From Ardenticatenaceae bacterium (GTDB lineage Bacteria > Chloroflexota > Anaerolineae > Promineifilales > Promineifilaceae): a DNA stretch of 64,000 bases. The stretch lies in assembly GCA_011525915.1 (NCBI GenBank), contig WYBM01000052.1, positions 18,069-82,068 on the forward strand. Direction: 5' to 3'. Every line of letters starts with the position of its first letter. Positions within the stretch are counted from its first letter, which is position 1. Shown here piece after piece: positions 27,283 to 34,414 of the stretch. The position numbers and the translations under genes are program-made. The notes beneath the pieces were generated by a model, which did no database searches, was not told the origin of the DNA, and saw only the letters and a list, made by a program, of their open reading frames with translations.

Positions 27283-28455
27283 ATGCTATCTAAAAATTTA
27301 AGTCTCAGCCTTTACTTACATATCCCGTTTTGCCGCCACCGGTGTGCGTATTGTGATTTTAATACCTATACCAGCCTTGGTGACTTGCAATCTGCCTATG
27401 CGGCGGCGCTGGCGGCAGAGATCCAACAGGTAGCCGGAGGTGTGCGCCGGCCGGCGCACACCGTTTTTCTGGGCGGCGGCACCCCTTCGCTTATGGCACC
27501 GGCAGACCTGGCTCACATTTTAACGGCCGTACAGACACATTTTGCCCTGGCCGATGACGCTGAAGTGACCATGGAAGCCAATCCGGGTACCGTGGATGAA
27601 GCGTACCTGGCGGCCGTACGGGCCGCCGGGATCAACCGCATCAGTTTTGGTGTGCAAAGCGCCATCCCCACAGAGTTGGTGCTGCTGGAACGGGAACATG
27701 ACTTTGCTACGGCCGTGACGGCCGTGCACATGGCCCGCGCCGTCGGTATAACCAATCTGAACCTGGATTTAATCTATGGTGTGCCTGGGCAAACGATGGC
27801 TTCCTGGCAGCAGAGCCTACAGGCAGTATTGGCCCTGCAGCCGCCGCATCTCAGTCTGTATTGCCTGACCATTGAGCCGGGCACCCCCATGAAACGGTGG
27901 TTAGAAAACGGCCGTATGTCCCCACCAGACCCCGACTTTGCCGCCGACCAATATGAGTATGCCTGTGACGTGCTGGCCGGCCAGGAGTATGACCACTATG
28001 AGATTTCTAACTGGGCTCGGCCGGGTTACGCCTGTGAACACAACCTGACCTACTGGCGCAACGGCAGCTATTTGGGGTTGGGCGCGGGCGCACACGGGCA
28101 TGCGGCCGGTCATCGTTACCAGGTGGTCAAACAGCCGCGTGTTTATATGCGCCGTTTACAAAGTGAAACACCGCCAGGCTTCCCGCTGTCTACGGCCGTG
28201 GCCGAAAGTCATCCCCTCACCCGCGAAGAAGCGATGACCGACACGATCATCACGCAACTACGTTTATTGGCCGAAGGGTTAGACCTGGCCGCCTTTGCCC
28301 ACACCTTTGGCCAGTCGTTTACGGAAGCATTTCATGATACAGCCGCCCAGTTGGTAGATTGGGAATTGCTCACGGTGGCAGACGGCCGTGCTCGTCTGAC
28401 ACGCCGGGGATGGTTTCTCAGCAACCAGGTATTTTACCGATTCATAGAGGGATGA
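27283..28455 (+). CDS. hemW: HemW-like radical SAM protein (coproporphyrinogen III oxidase family)
   Basis: This radical SAM enzyme carries the cluster motif CRHRCAYCDF (CxxxCxxC), immediately preceded by LYLHIPFC, the standard HemW/HemN start. GGGTPSLM, the NPGT segment and INRISFGVQS follow. The C-terminal HemN-type domain is present. HemW is a heme chaperone that inserts heme into respiratory proteins, whereas HemN is the anaerobic oxidase. The short N-terminus and the single downstream cysteine pattern fit HemW better. It overlaps the mobA start by four bases (ATGA), implying coupled translation. Confidence 0.85.
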   Translation: MLSKNLSLSLYLHIPFCRHRCAYCDFNTYTSLGDLQSAYAAALAAEIQQVAGGVRRPAHTVFLGGGTPSLMAPADLAHILTAVQTHFALADDAEVTMEANPGTVDEAYLAAVRAAGINRISFGVQSAIPTELVLLEREHDFATAVTAVHMARAVGITNLNLDLIYGVPGQTMASWQQSLQAVLALQPPHLSLYCLTIEPGTPMKRWLENGRMSPPDPDFAADQYEYACDVLAGQEYDHYEISNWARPGYACEHNLTYWRNGSYLGLGAGAHGHAAGHRYQVVKQPRVYMRRLQSETPPGFPLSTAVAESHPLTREEAMTDTIITQLRLLAEGLDLAAFAHTFGQSFTEAFHDTAAQLVDWELLTVADGRARLTRRGWFLSNQVFYRFIEG

Positions 28456-29036
28456 TGAACAAAGTAACCGTCGCTATTCAAGCGGGGGGCCAAAGCAGCC
28501 GTATGGGCACCGATAAATCATTTGTCCTGTTTCAAGGCCACCCCATGATTGAAGTGGTCATGGAAAGGGTGGCCGGGTTGGGCGATGAATTGATCCTCAT
28601 CACCAACCGCCCTGCCGATTATGCCTATTTACAGCAGCCGATGTTTAGCGATATACACCCGGATCATGGATCGTTGGGCGGTATTTTTACGGCCGTGAGC
28701 CACGCCAGCCACCCGCACACCCTCATTGTGGCCTGTGACATGCCCTGGCTTAACCGTGACCTGCTGCACTATATGCTCACCCTGCGTGACACGGCTGACG
28801 TGGTCGTACCGCGCTGGCAGAAACATCCGGAACCTTTACACGCCATTTACAGCAAAGCTTGCCTGGGCCCTATCGCCGAAAAATTGAAGGCAAAACAGCT
28901 GAAAATTACCGGCTTTTATGACCAGGTGGCCGTCCGCTTTGTAGAACGGGCAGAGATAACACCATTCGATGCCCACGGCCGTTCCTTCGCCAACATCAAC
29001 ACCCCTGAAGAGCTAGCGGCCATCGACAAGCCGTGA
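28452..29036 (+). CDS. mobA: Molybdenum cofactor guanylyltransferase
   Basis: It transfers GMP from GTP to molybdopterin to give the guanine dinucleotide cofactor used by enzymes of the DMSO-reductase and formate dehydrogenase group. The Rossmann-like N-terminus has VAIQAGGQSSRMGTDKSF, the standard nucleotide-binding loop, then GSLGGIFTAV and the metal site VACDMPWL. The C-terminal FANINTPEEL is typical. The start ATG overlaps the hemW stop, with AGAGGG just upstream. It implies that the host makes bis-MGD molybdoenzymes, none of which are in the window. Confidence 0.9.
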   Translation: MMNKVTVAIQAGGQSSRMGTDKSFVLFQGHPMIEVVMERVAGLGDELILITNRPADYAYLQQPMFSDIHPDHGSLGGIFTAVSHASHPHTLIVACDMPWLNRDLLHYMLTLRDTADVVVPRWQKHPEPLHAIYSKACLGPIAEKLKAKQLKITGFYDQVAVRFVERAEITPFDAHGRSFANINTPEELAAIDKP

Positions 29037-29052
29037 TCACCCCGTTTACAAA

Positions 29053-29940
29053 TTACGGACGCCCAGCCACGGCCATCTCCGCCGCCCGCAGGGTATTTTG
29101 CATCAGCATGGCAATAGTCATTGGCCCCACGCCGCCAGGCACAGGTGTGATGGCCCCGGCCACAGCCAACGCTGATTCATAATGCACGTCTCCAACCAGC
29201 CGGTAGCCCTTTTTTGTAGTAGCATCGTCTACCCGGTTAATGCCCACGTCAATGACGGCCGTGCCCGGTTTTAACATATCACCCGTGATCATTTCCGCCC
29301 GGCCGATGGCCGCTACCACAATATCTGCCCGCTGCAAATGTTCACGTAAATCCTTGGTGCGGCTGTGACAAATAGTCACGGTGGCATCCGCTTTTTGCAG
29401 CAGCATGGCCATAGGCAGGCCCACAATATTAGAACGCCCTACAATCACCGCTTCGGCGCCGCGCAAGTTTACACCTGCCTCTTCCAGCAGCACCATACAG
29501 CCGGCTGGCGTGCAGGGAATAAATAGTGGATTTCGCCCCTTCATAGCTAACCGGCCAATGTTCACCGGATGAAAGCCATCGATATCTTTAGTCAGGTCAA
29601 TAGAGTTCAGAATGGTTTCTTCGTCTATATGCTTGGGTAATGGCAGCTGCACCAGAATCCCGTTCACCTCTGGGTCGCTATTCAGGCTGGCCACCAGAGC
29701 CTGCACATCGGCCTGGGGGGTGTCGGCCGCCAGATGGTGCCCAATGGAGCGGATGCCCAAATTTTCACACATCTTCTGTTTGCTGCGCACATAGGTAGCC
29801 GATGCCGGGTCTTCGCCAACCAATACGGTGGCCAGTCCCGGAGAATAGTTATGCGCTGCTTTTATACTGGCCACACCATCGGCGACCCGGTCCCGTACCT
29901 TCGCCGCAATGGCTTTTCCGTCAATAATTTGTGCTGACAT
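29053..29940 (-). CDS. folD: Bifunctional methylenetetrahydrofolate dehydrogenase/cyclohydrolase
   Basis: It interconverts 5,10-methylene-THF, 5,10-methenyl-THF and 10-formyl-THF with NADP. The catalytic lysine is in ATYVRSKQKMCENLGI, the family segment GILVQLPLPKHI is present, and DGFHPVNIGRL precedes the nucleotide-binding IVGRSNIVGLPMA. The signature PVPGGVGPMTIAML is near the C-terminus. Its 295 residues are full length. It converges with mobA, leaving 16 bases between the stops. Confidence 0.95.
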   Translation of the reverse strand: MSAQIIDGKAIAAKVRDRVADGVASIKAAHNYSPGLATVLVGEDPASATYVRSKQKMCENLGIRSIGHHLAADTPQADVQALVASLNSDPEVNGILVQLPLPKHIDEETILNSIDLTKDIDGFHPVNIGRLAMKGRNPLFIPCTPAGCMVLLEEAGVNLRGAEAVIVGRSNIVGLPMAMLLQKADATVTICHSRTKDLREHLQRADIVVAAIGRAEMITGDMLKPGTAVIDVGINRVDDATTKKGYRLVGDVHYESALAVAGAITPVPGGVGPMTIAMLMQNTLRAAEMAVAGRP

Positions 29941-29979
29941 AGTTACCTCTCATTTATTTATGGCCAACTGATAAAACAA

Positions 29980-30009
29980 AAAGGCCTCCACCAACGGTTG
30001 GAGACCTTT
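29980..30009 (-). terminator. Intrinsic terminator of the small membrane protein gene
   Basis: Read on the minus strand, AAAGGTCTCCA and TGGAGGCCTTT form an 11-bp stem with one mismatch, followed by TTTTGTTTT. It lies 31 bases after the stop of the gene at 30041-30271 and upstream of folD. Confidence 0.75.
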
Positions 30010-30040
30010 AACATTTAAATAGTTGAACCTGCCAATTGGC

Positions 30041-30271
30041 CTATTTGGGCAAAATTTCCGTGCCCATAAACTTGTCTAACCACACGCCCAGAGCGCAGGC
30101 CAAAACCAGTGTTGTGAAGCCGGTGTACCATATGCCATATTGCTCCAGTTTCGTACCAGCAATAACGATATGAACAGGACCTACTGTGAAATCAACTTCA
30201 ACGATGAACCAGGTAATCAAAAAACCCACTACCAGGGATATAACAACAAGCGCCAAACGCTTAATGAGCAT
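30041..30271 (-). CDS. Small membrane protein with two predicted helices
   Basis: The 76-residue protein begins MLIKRLALVVISLVVGFLI with a positively charged N-terminus. A loop (DFTVGPVHIVIAGTKLEQ) and a second helix (FTTLVLACALGVWLDKF) follow. The pattern suggests both ends lie in the cytoplasm. No domain is recognised. A good terminator follows, and the gene seems to be transcribed alone or as the tail of the response-regulator transcript. Confidence 0.55.
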   Translation of the reverse strand: MLIKRLALVVISLVVGFLITWFIVEVDFTVGPVHIVIAGTKLEQYGIWYTGFTTLVLACALGVWLDKFMGTEILPK

Positions 30272-30346
30272 AACTTAAAGCCTCCATCTGAATTGAAACA
30301 CATCGCTTTGTGGTTTTTATCACAATTAACGCTGGCTGGCAATAGT

Positions 30347-30757
30347 TTAACCGTTCCTGCCGTTTTCCAGCACTTCGTGTACGTGCCGGGTCAGGTCCTC
30401 CGGGGAAATAGGTTTTGTCAAGTACACCGTAGCCCCTACACGTAACCCACGGTTAATACTGGCGAGATCTGTTTTGGCGCTAAGCATAATAATGGGAAGC
30501 GCGGCCGTTTCAGCATCATTTCTTAGGCGCTCACAAACGGAAAAACCATCCATGCCGGGCATCATCACATCCAGCAGAATAACATCAGGGCGATTCTTGC
30601 GCACTTTGTCCAGGGCATCAAAGCCATCTTCCGCCTCTGAAACATTAAAACCTGCTCGAACCAACATGAGACGCAATAAGGTTCTGGCCATTGGTTCGTC
30701 ATCAACTATTAGAACAGACTGAGTCAAGTTATCACCTGAATACTCATGGAGCAGCAC
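30347..30757 (-). CDS. Single-domain response regulator (receiver)
   Basis: This CheY-like receiver of 136 residues has the acidic pocket DDEP, the phosphoacceptor aspartate in VILLDVMMPGMDG, threonine/serine in MLSAK and lysine in YLTKPISPEDL. It has no output domain, so it either passes phosphate onward or works by protein contact. It lies in a small cluster of two receivers and a metallo-beta-lactamase-fold hydrolase on the same strand. A candidate kinase is any of the orphan hybrid-less kinases in the window; pairing cannot be decided. Confidence 0.92.
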   Translation of the reverse strand: MLLHEYSGDNLTQSVLIVDDEPMARTLLRLMLVRAGFNVSEAEDGFDALDKVRKNRPDVILLDVMMPGMDGFSVCERLRNDAETAALPIIMLSAKTDLASINRGLRVGATVYLTKPISPEDLTRHVHEVLENGRNG

Positions 30758-30857
30758 TCCACCTATAATTTTTCATAAAAAACAGTTTAACATATTTTAA
30801 TCTATTCTTGTATTCAGGCAATTTTCATAGATGTGCCTGGTTGCCGGTACTCAGATT

Positions 30858-31709
30858 TTACTCTGGCAGGCTGTGGTGATTGAGGGGCAGCTCTATTTCC
30901 ATCCCTTCCCTGGATAAAATGGTTTGGGGGAAAATTTCCCTGGCCTTCACCAGAATTTTGTCGAGTTCTTCGTCGGAAAGATCGGGCGAATAATGGAACA
31001 AGGCCAGGCAGCCCACGTGCGCTTCAATGGCCGCCTGTACTGCTTCAATCCAGGAGCTGTGGCCATATTCGTTGAACTGCTTACGCTCTTCCAGGGAACC
31101 AAAATGAGAGTCGTGGACCAGTAGATCGGCCCCCTGTGCCAGCTGCAGCAGACTCTGATCAAAGCCATCATCATAATGGCTGACATCGCTGCAATAGACA
31201 AAAACAACCCCATTACTTTCAATACGAAACCCCAGACAGCCGCCAGGGTGGTTTAAATCAGCTACGGTTACCCTGGTATCATCACCAATGATCAAGGTTT
31301 CTCCGTCTTTCACTTCTTTCACAATGAGATCTGCCGGAAGGGAATTGTATGAAAAGGGAAGGTATGGCTCAATAAACTGCCCGGCCATGGTTTCTTCTAA
31401 CTGTTTGCCGACACGCTTTTTTCCCACAACCACAAAGCGGTTGGTACGGCCGAATACGGGCGCAAAGAAGGGAAACCCCTGAATATGGTCCCAATGGGTA
31501 TGGCTGATGAGGATGCTGCCGGTGATCCGGCCTTGAGAATTTTTAACTAATTCTTTACCTAAATGCCGAATGCCTGAGCCGGCGTCAATGATGATCAATT
31601 GCTTGTCTGCGGTTGTAATTTCAACACACGACGTATTGCCACCATATTTAATGGTTTCGGAGCCTGGTGTAGGGATTGTACCGCGTACTCCCCAAAATCG
31701 GATACGCAA
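30858..31709 (-). CDS. Metallo-beta-lactamase-fold hydrolase
   Basis: This zinc hydrolase has 283 residues and starts MRIRFWGVRGTIPTPG, a hallmark of a subgroup often found with signalling genes and related to PhnP and cyclic-nucleotide phosphodiesterases. The metal motif is SHTHWDHIQG, followed by FVYCSDVSHYDDG and LLVHDSHF, with a late histidine in EYGHSSW and LFHYSP. A phosphodiesterase activity is plausible from the fold subgroup but unproven. It is flanked on the same strand by two single-domain receivers. Confidence 0.85.
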   Translation of the reverse strand: MRIRFWGVRGTIPTPGSETIKYGGNTSCVEITTADKQLIIIDAGSGIRHLGKELVKNSQGRITGSILISHTHWDHIQGFPFFAPVFGRTNRFVVVGKKRVGKQLEETMAGQFIEPYLPFSYNSLPADLIVKEVKDGETLIIGDDTRVTVADLNHPGGCLGFRIESNGVVFVYCSDVSHYDDGFDQSLLQLAQGADLLVHDSHFGSLEERKQFNEYGHSSWIEAVQAAIEAHVGCLALFHYSPDLSDEELDKILVKAREIFPQTILSREGMEIELPLNHHSLPE

Positions 31710-31800
31710 TTTACACCTCTAGCGTGAAAGTCTCCTGCATCTGCGCCAGTATATCAAAGAATATGTAAAATTGATAGAAGGGGATACTCGATAAAATAAA

Positions 31801-31825
31801 AAGCCCATCGTCTTTAAATGGGCTT
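31801..31825 (-). terminator. Intrinsic terminator after response regulator gene
   Basis: On the minus strand AAGCCCAT and ATGGGCTT form an 8-bp stem followed by TTTATTTTAT, 38 bases after the stop at 31863. Confidence 0.8.
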
Positions 31826-31862
31826 GAAATCGGTGCAAGATCAACGAAAAGGAGTTGTGTAG

Positions 31863-32267
31863 TTACTGGTTTGCTTTTTGTTTGGTACGGTTGCTGATCA
31901 CCCGTTCGACACTATCAAGAAGTTCTTGAGGGCCAAAAGGTTTGGTGATGTAATCATCCACACGGGCGATGTGTAAACCTAAAACCCGGTCTATGCTTTG
32001 GGCCTTGGCCGTTACCACAATGACTGGAATGTCACGCATTTCTTCTGAAGCCTTCATTTTCTGATAGACTTCCCAGCCATCCATTTCAGGCATCATCAAA
32101 TCTAGTAACACCAGGTCAGGTTTTATTTCGCTTATTTTTTCAAGCCCTTCGTGTCCGCCAACAGCACCGGTTACATCGAATTTGTTGCGACCAAGTATCA
32201 ATTTAACCAACTCAATCATTTCCAGTTCGTCTTCGATGCAAACTACTTTTTTTACCTTGTCGGCCAT
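31863..32267 (-). CDS. Single-domain response regulator (receiver)
   Basis: This CheY-like receiver of 134 residues has EDEL in the acidic pocket, phosphoacceptor aspartate in LVLLDLMMPEMDGW, VVTAKAQ and the lysine in YITKPFGPQEL. There is no output domain. It has its own terminator, so it is probably a separate transcript from the hydrolase gene beyond it. The N-terminal KVKKVVCIEDELEM is typical of receivers that follow histidine kinases. The partner is unknown. Confidence 0.92.
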   Translation of the reverse strand: MADKVKKVVCIEDELEMIELVKLILGRNKFDVTGAVGGHEGLEKISEIKPDLVLLDLMMPEMDGWEVYQKMKASEEMRDIPVIVVTAKAQSIDRVLGLHIARVDDYITKPFGPQELLDSVERVISNRTKQKANQ

Positions 32268-32502
32268 AGTGTGATTCCTTCATTGTGCTTATGCTGTATT
32301 GTGTGGTTGGATGATTAAGTGCCTAAAGATTATCACAAGGAAAAGGGGTTGTCTATACTTGGCAGTAATTTATAGCAGATTTTAGTTGGTGCCGACATAA
32401 GTAATGAGTCCTGAGATGCGCATGAATGCGTGAACATTACGTGAATGTAAAACGCCGCGTGAATGCATAAGTGCCACATGCACGTTGCTCAAGCTGTGGT
32501 TG

Positions 32503-32531
32503 TTGACAGGTCACGGCCGTTTTGGCATAAT
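32503..32531 (+). promoter_or_regulatory. Promoter of the T-box / IleRS operon
   Basis: TTGACA (32503-32508) and CATAAT (32526-32531) are 17 bases apart, a near-consensus sigma70-type promoter. A copy of ACGGCCGT sits in the spacer. Transcription would start about 25 bases before the T-box stem I. Confidence 0.8.
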
Positions 32532-32560
32532 CGTCTCAACTTAACAACCTGAAATGCAGT

Positions 32561-32895
32561 GATGGAGACGAGTAAACGGCCGTAAACCTGCCAAGCGAAC
32601 CTGGGATGGTGTGAGCCAGGTACAGGCGTGTCGTAGAAAATCCCTCCGGAGCTTCTGGCTGAACGTGTTGTATTTGGGTAGCGGTAACCAGTATTCGGCA
32701 GGACCCTTGGGTGAATACTGAACACTGACAACTGTTTACAAGAATAGTAGGCCTAGACGGATTCACCTCACGTTACCGAGGTTGCAGCCATTTTCAGGTG
32801 GTTGATTAAAGTGCCCGGCTGTTGCCGGGAACTTGGGTGGTACCGCGGAGAGTTTGCGCCTTCGTCCCAATGGGGATGAAGGCGTTTTTGTTTTG
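32561..32895 (+). promoter_or_regulatory. T-box riboswitch leader, probable isoleucine specifier
   Basis: Stem I opens with GGAG (32564-32567) paired to CTCC (32644-32647). The loop-E motif AGTA is at 32571-32574 and the distal loop is GGATGGTGTGAG near 32604. Opposite the loop E is GAAAATC, where ATC (32640-32642) is the likely Ile specifier; AAT one base earlier is an alternative. The T-box sequence TTGGGTGGTACCGCGG (32833-32848) would pair with the uncharged tRNA acceptor end, and it overlaps the terminator that follows. Known T-boxes let transcription continue when the cognate tRNA is uncharged, so this leader should induce the AlaX-like and IleRS genes on isoleucine starvation. Confidence 0.92.
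32857..32894 (+). terminator. T-box-controlled intrinsic terminator
   Basis: CGCCTTCGTCCC pairs with GGGATGAAGGCG with one G-U pair, followed by TTTTTGTTTT. It is the competing structure to the T-box antiterminator. Confidence 0.9.
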
Positions 32896-32965
32896 CAACG
32901 ATGGCGCGTTCAGCCGGTAGATGCTTAGAAACGCCTGAATGCCTGATATCAAAAGTGGGGTAACT

Positions 32966-33676
32966 ATGACCGAACTTTTGTATGTGTCTGATGCCTATAT
33001 TCATACCTTTGAAGCTAATGTGGCCGCGCACGTAGAAGGGGGTGTGCTTCTGGACCGCACCGCTTTCTACCCTGGCGGCGGTGGGCAGCCGTGTGATGTT
33101 GGTCTATTAGCCGTTGGCGAGCAAACCTGGACGGTTGCAAAGGTCAAAAAAACAGGTGACCACGTTGTTCATCTGCTGGCCGGGGAGCTGCCGACGGTAG
33201 GCACGGCCGTGACTGCCCGTTTGGATTGGCCGCGACGTTACCAGCTCATGCGCACCCACACCGCCATGCACATTCTGTGTGGTGTTGTCTGGCGTGACTA
33301 TGGCGCTCAGGTGACAGGCGGCAATATGGAGCCGCTGCAAGGGCGCATGGACTTTGAATTTGAGACCATGCAGCAGGCACTGGTGGCCGAGATCGAAGCT
33401 GCCGTTAACAAAGAAGTGACTGCCGCCCGTGATGTACGGGTGGCCGTTCTGCCACGCGCCGAAGCCTTTCAAATTCCTGACCTGATCCGTACCAAAATTA
33501 ATCTACTGCCGGAAGGAATCACAGAAGTACGCACGGTGGAATTGGTAGGGTTGGATCTTCAGGCTGATGGTGGTACGCACGTGGCCAATACGCGTGAAGT
33601 CGGCCACATGCGTGTGGTGGATTATAAAAGCAAAGGCAAGATCAACAAGCGAATTTATGTAGAACTTGATCCGTAG
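32966..33676 (+). CDS. AlaX-like alanyl-tRNA editing protein
   Basis: Free-standing AlaX proteins hydrolyse mischarged Ser- or Gly-tRNA(Ala). The N-terminal beta-domain shows LLDRTAFYPGGGGQPCDVG, the AlaRS-type glycine-rich block. The editing domain has the zinc motif HTAMH. The second zinc motif, usually CxxxH, reads DGGTHVANTREVGH here, with Asp in place of Cys. The 236 residues fit the medium-length class. The start at 32966 gives MTELLYVSD with GTGGGG nearby. It is the first gene after an Ile-type T-box and two genes before IleRS, an unexpected setting for an alanine-specific activity. Its last codons lie in a direct repeat (33661-33687). Confidence 0.85.
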   Translation: MTELLYVSDAYIHTFEANVAAHVEGGVLLDRTAFYPGGGGQPCDVGLLAVGEQTWTVAKVKKTGDHVVHLLAGELPTVGTAVTARLDWPRRYQLMRTHTAMHILCGVVWRDYGAQVTGGNMEPLQGRMDFEFETMQQALVAEIEAAVNKEVTAARDVRVAVLPRAEAFQIPDLIRTKINLLPEGITEVRTVELVGLDLQADGGTHVANTREVGHMRVVDYKSKGKINKRIYVELDP

Positions 33677-33716
33677 AACTTGATCCGCGGACCAAGGTCC
33701 GCGGACCAAGTTCCGC
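33661..33716. repeat. Nested direct and inverted repeats after the AlaX-like gene
   Basis: AGAACTTGATCCG occurs at 33661-33673 and again at 33675-33687, so the end of the AlaX-like gene is duplicated behind its stop. GCGGACCAAG then occurs at 33687 and 33701, and GCGGACC-AA-GGTCCGC forms a hairpin. The pattern suggests local slippage or a small repeat insertion. Confidence 0.7.
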
Positions 33717-33730
33717 AATCGGTGACTGAG

Positions 33731-34411
33731 ATGAGATTTATTGTACATGAGCAAGCCTATGAGCAGCCGGTGGCCGCCGGGCGATTCCGCTATGAACAAG
33801 ATAACCGGGCCACAGGTGCGCTGGAAACATGGCGGCTGACAAAAGCCATTGAAGGCTATGAGATTTTACGCGTCGATTTAGATGCCCGCACGGCAGAATC
33901 AGGCCATTCGTATCTGTACCATCTAGTGCGGCAGGAGGATGGCCGCCCGGAACGCCTCTCTTACCGCTTTTGGGGCGGCAGCCTGATGGTAGAAGGTACA
34001 CTGCTCTTTGCCGACACACATATCACCGGCACACGCACAGTAAACGGCGTCACCTACGAAGAAGACATGGACCTGACCGCGGGGTATGGCTTCTGGTTTC
34101 CGTCGAGTGTGGGATTGGGGCTGCTGGCCAGGTTTGGCGGCGGCCCGGCCGTGACGCTGGATACAGTATTCAGTAATCTGTATTCAGTGTTCAGTTTGCA
34201 GATGGTAGAAGTAGATTTGAGAATGGGTGAAGTGAAGAAAATAGGAATAGGGCCGCAGGGGGTGACGGCTCGGCCGCTGCACATTCGCTGGCAGGAAAAC
34301 GAGCGCACCCTTTGGCTAAACGAACATAACTGGCCGGTGAAGATGAAACGGGAAGATGGGTTAACGGCCGTGGAAACCCACCCCTTTACGCTAAAAAACA
34401 AGGAGAACTGA
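33731..34411 (+). CDS. Hypothetical protein between AlaX-like and IleRS genes
   Basis: The 226-residue soluble protein, apparently beta-rich, begins MRFIVHEQAYEQPVAAGRF. Charged strands alternate with aromatic residues (SYRFWGGSLMVEGTLLF, DMDLTAGYGFWFP). There is no signal peptide, membrane helix or recognised domain. The segment LDTVFSNLYSVFSLQM is encoded by a CAGTATTC-type repeat that also occurs between genes, so part of this protein is repeat-derived. The gene ends 3 bases before the IleRS start and must be under the same T-box. No role in translation can be claimed. Confidence 0.7.
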   Translation: MRFIVHEQAYEQPVAAGRFRYEQDNRATGALETWRLTKAIEGYEILRVDLDARTAESGHSYLYHLVRQEDGRPERLSYRFWGGSLMVEGTLLFADTHITGTRTVNGVTYEEDMDLTAGYGFWFPSSVGLGLLARFGGGPAVTLDTVFSNLYSVFSLQMVEVDLRMGEVKKIGIGPQGVTARPLHIRWQENERTLWLNEHNWPVKMKREDGLTAVETHPFTLKNKEN

Positions 34412-34414
34412 ACG

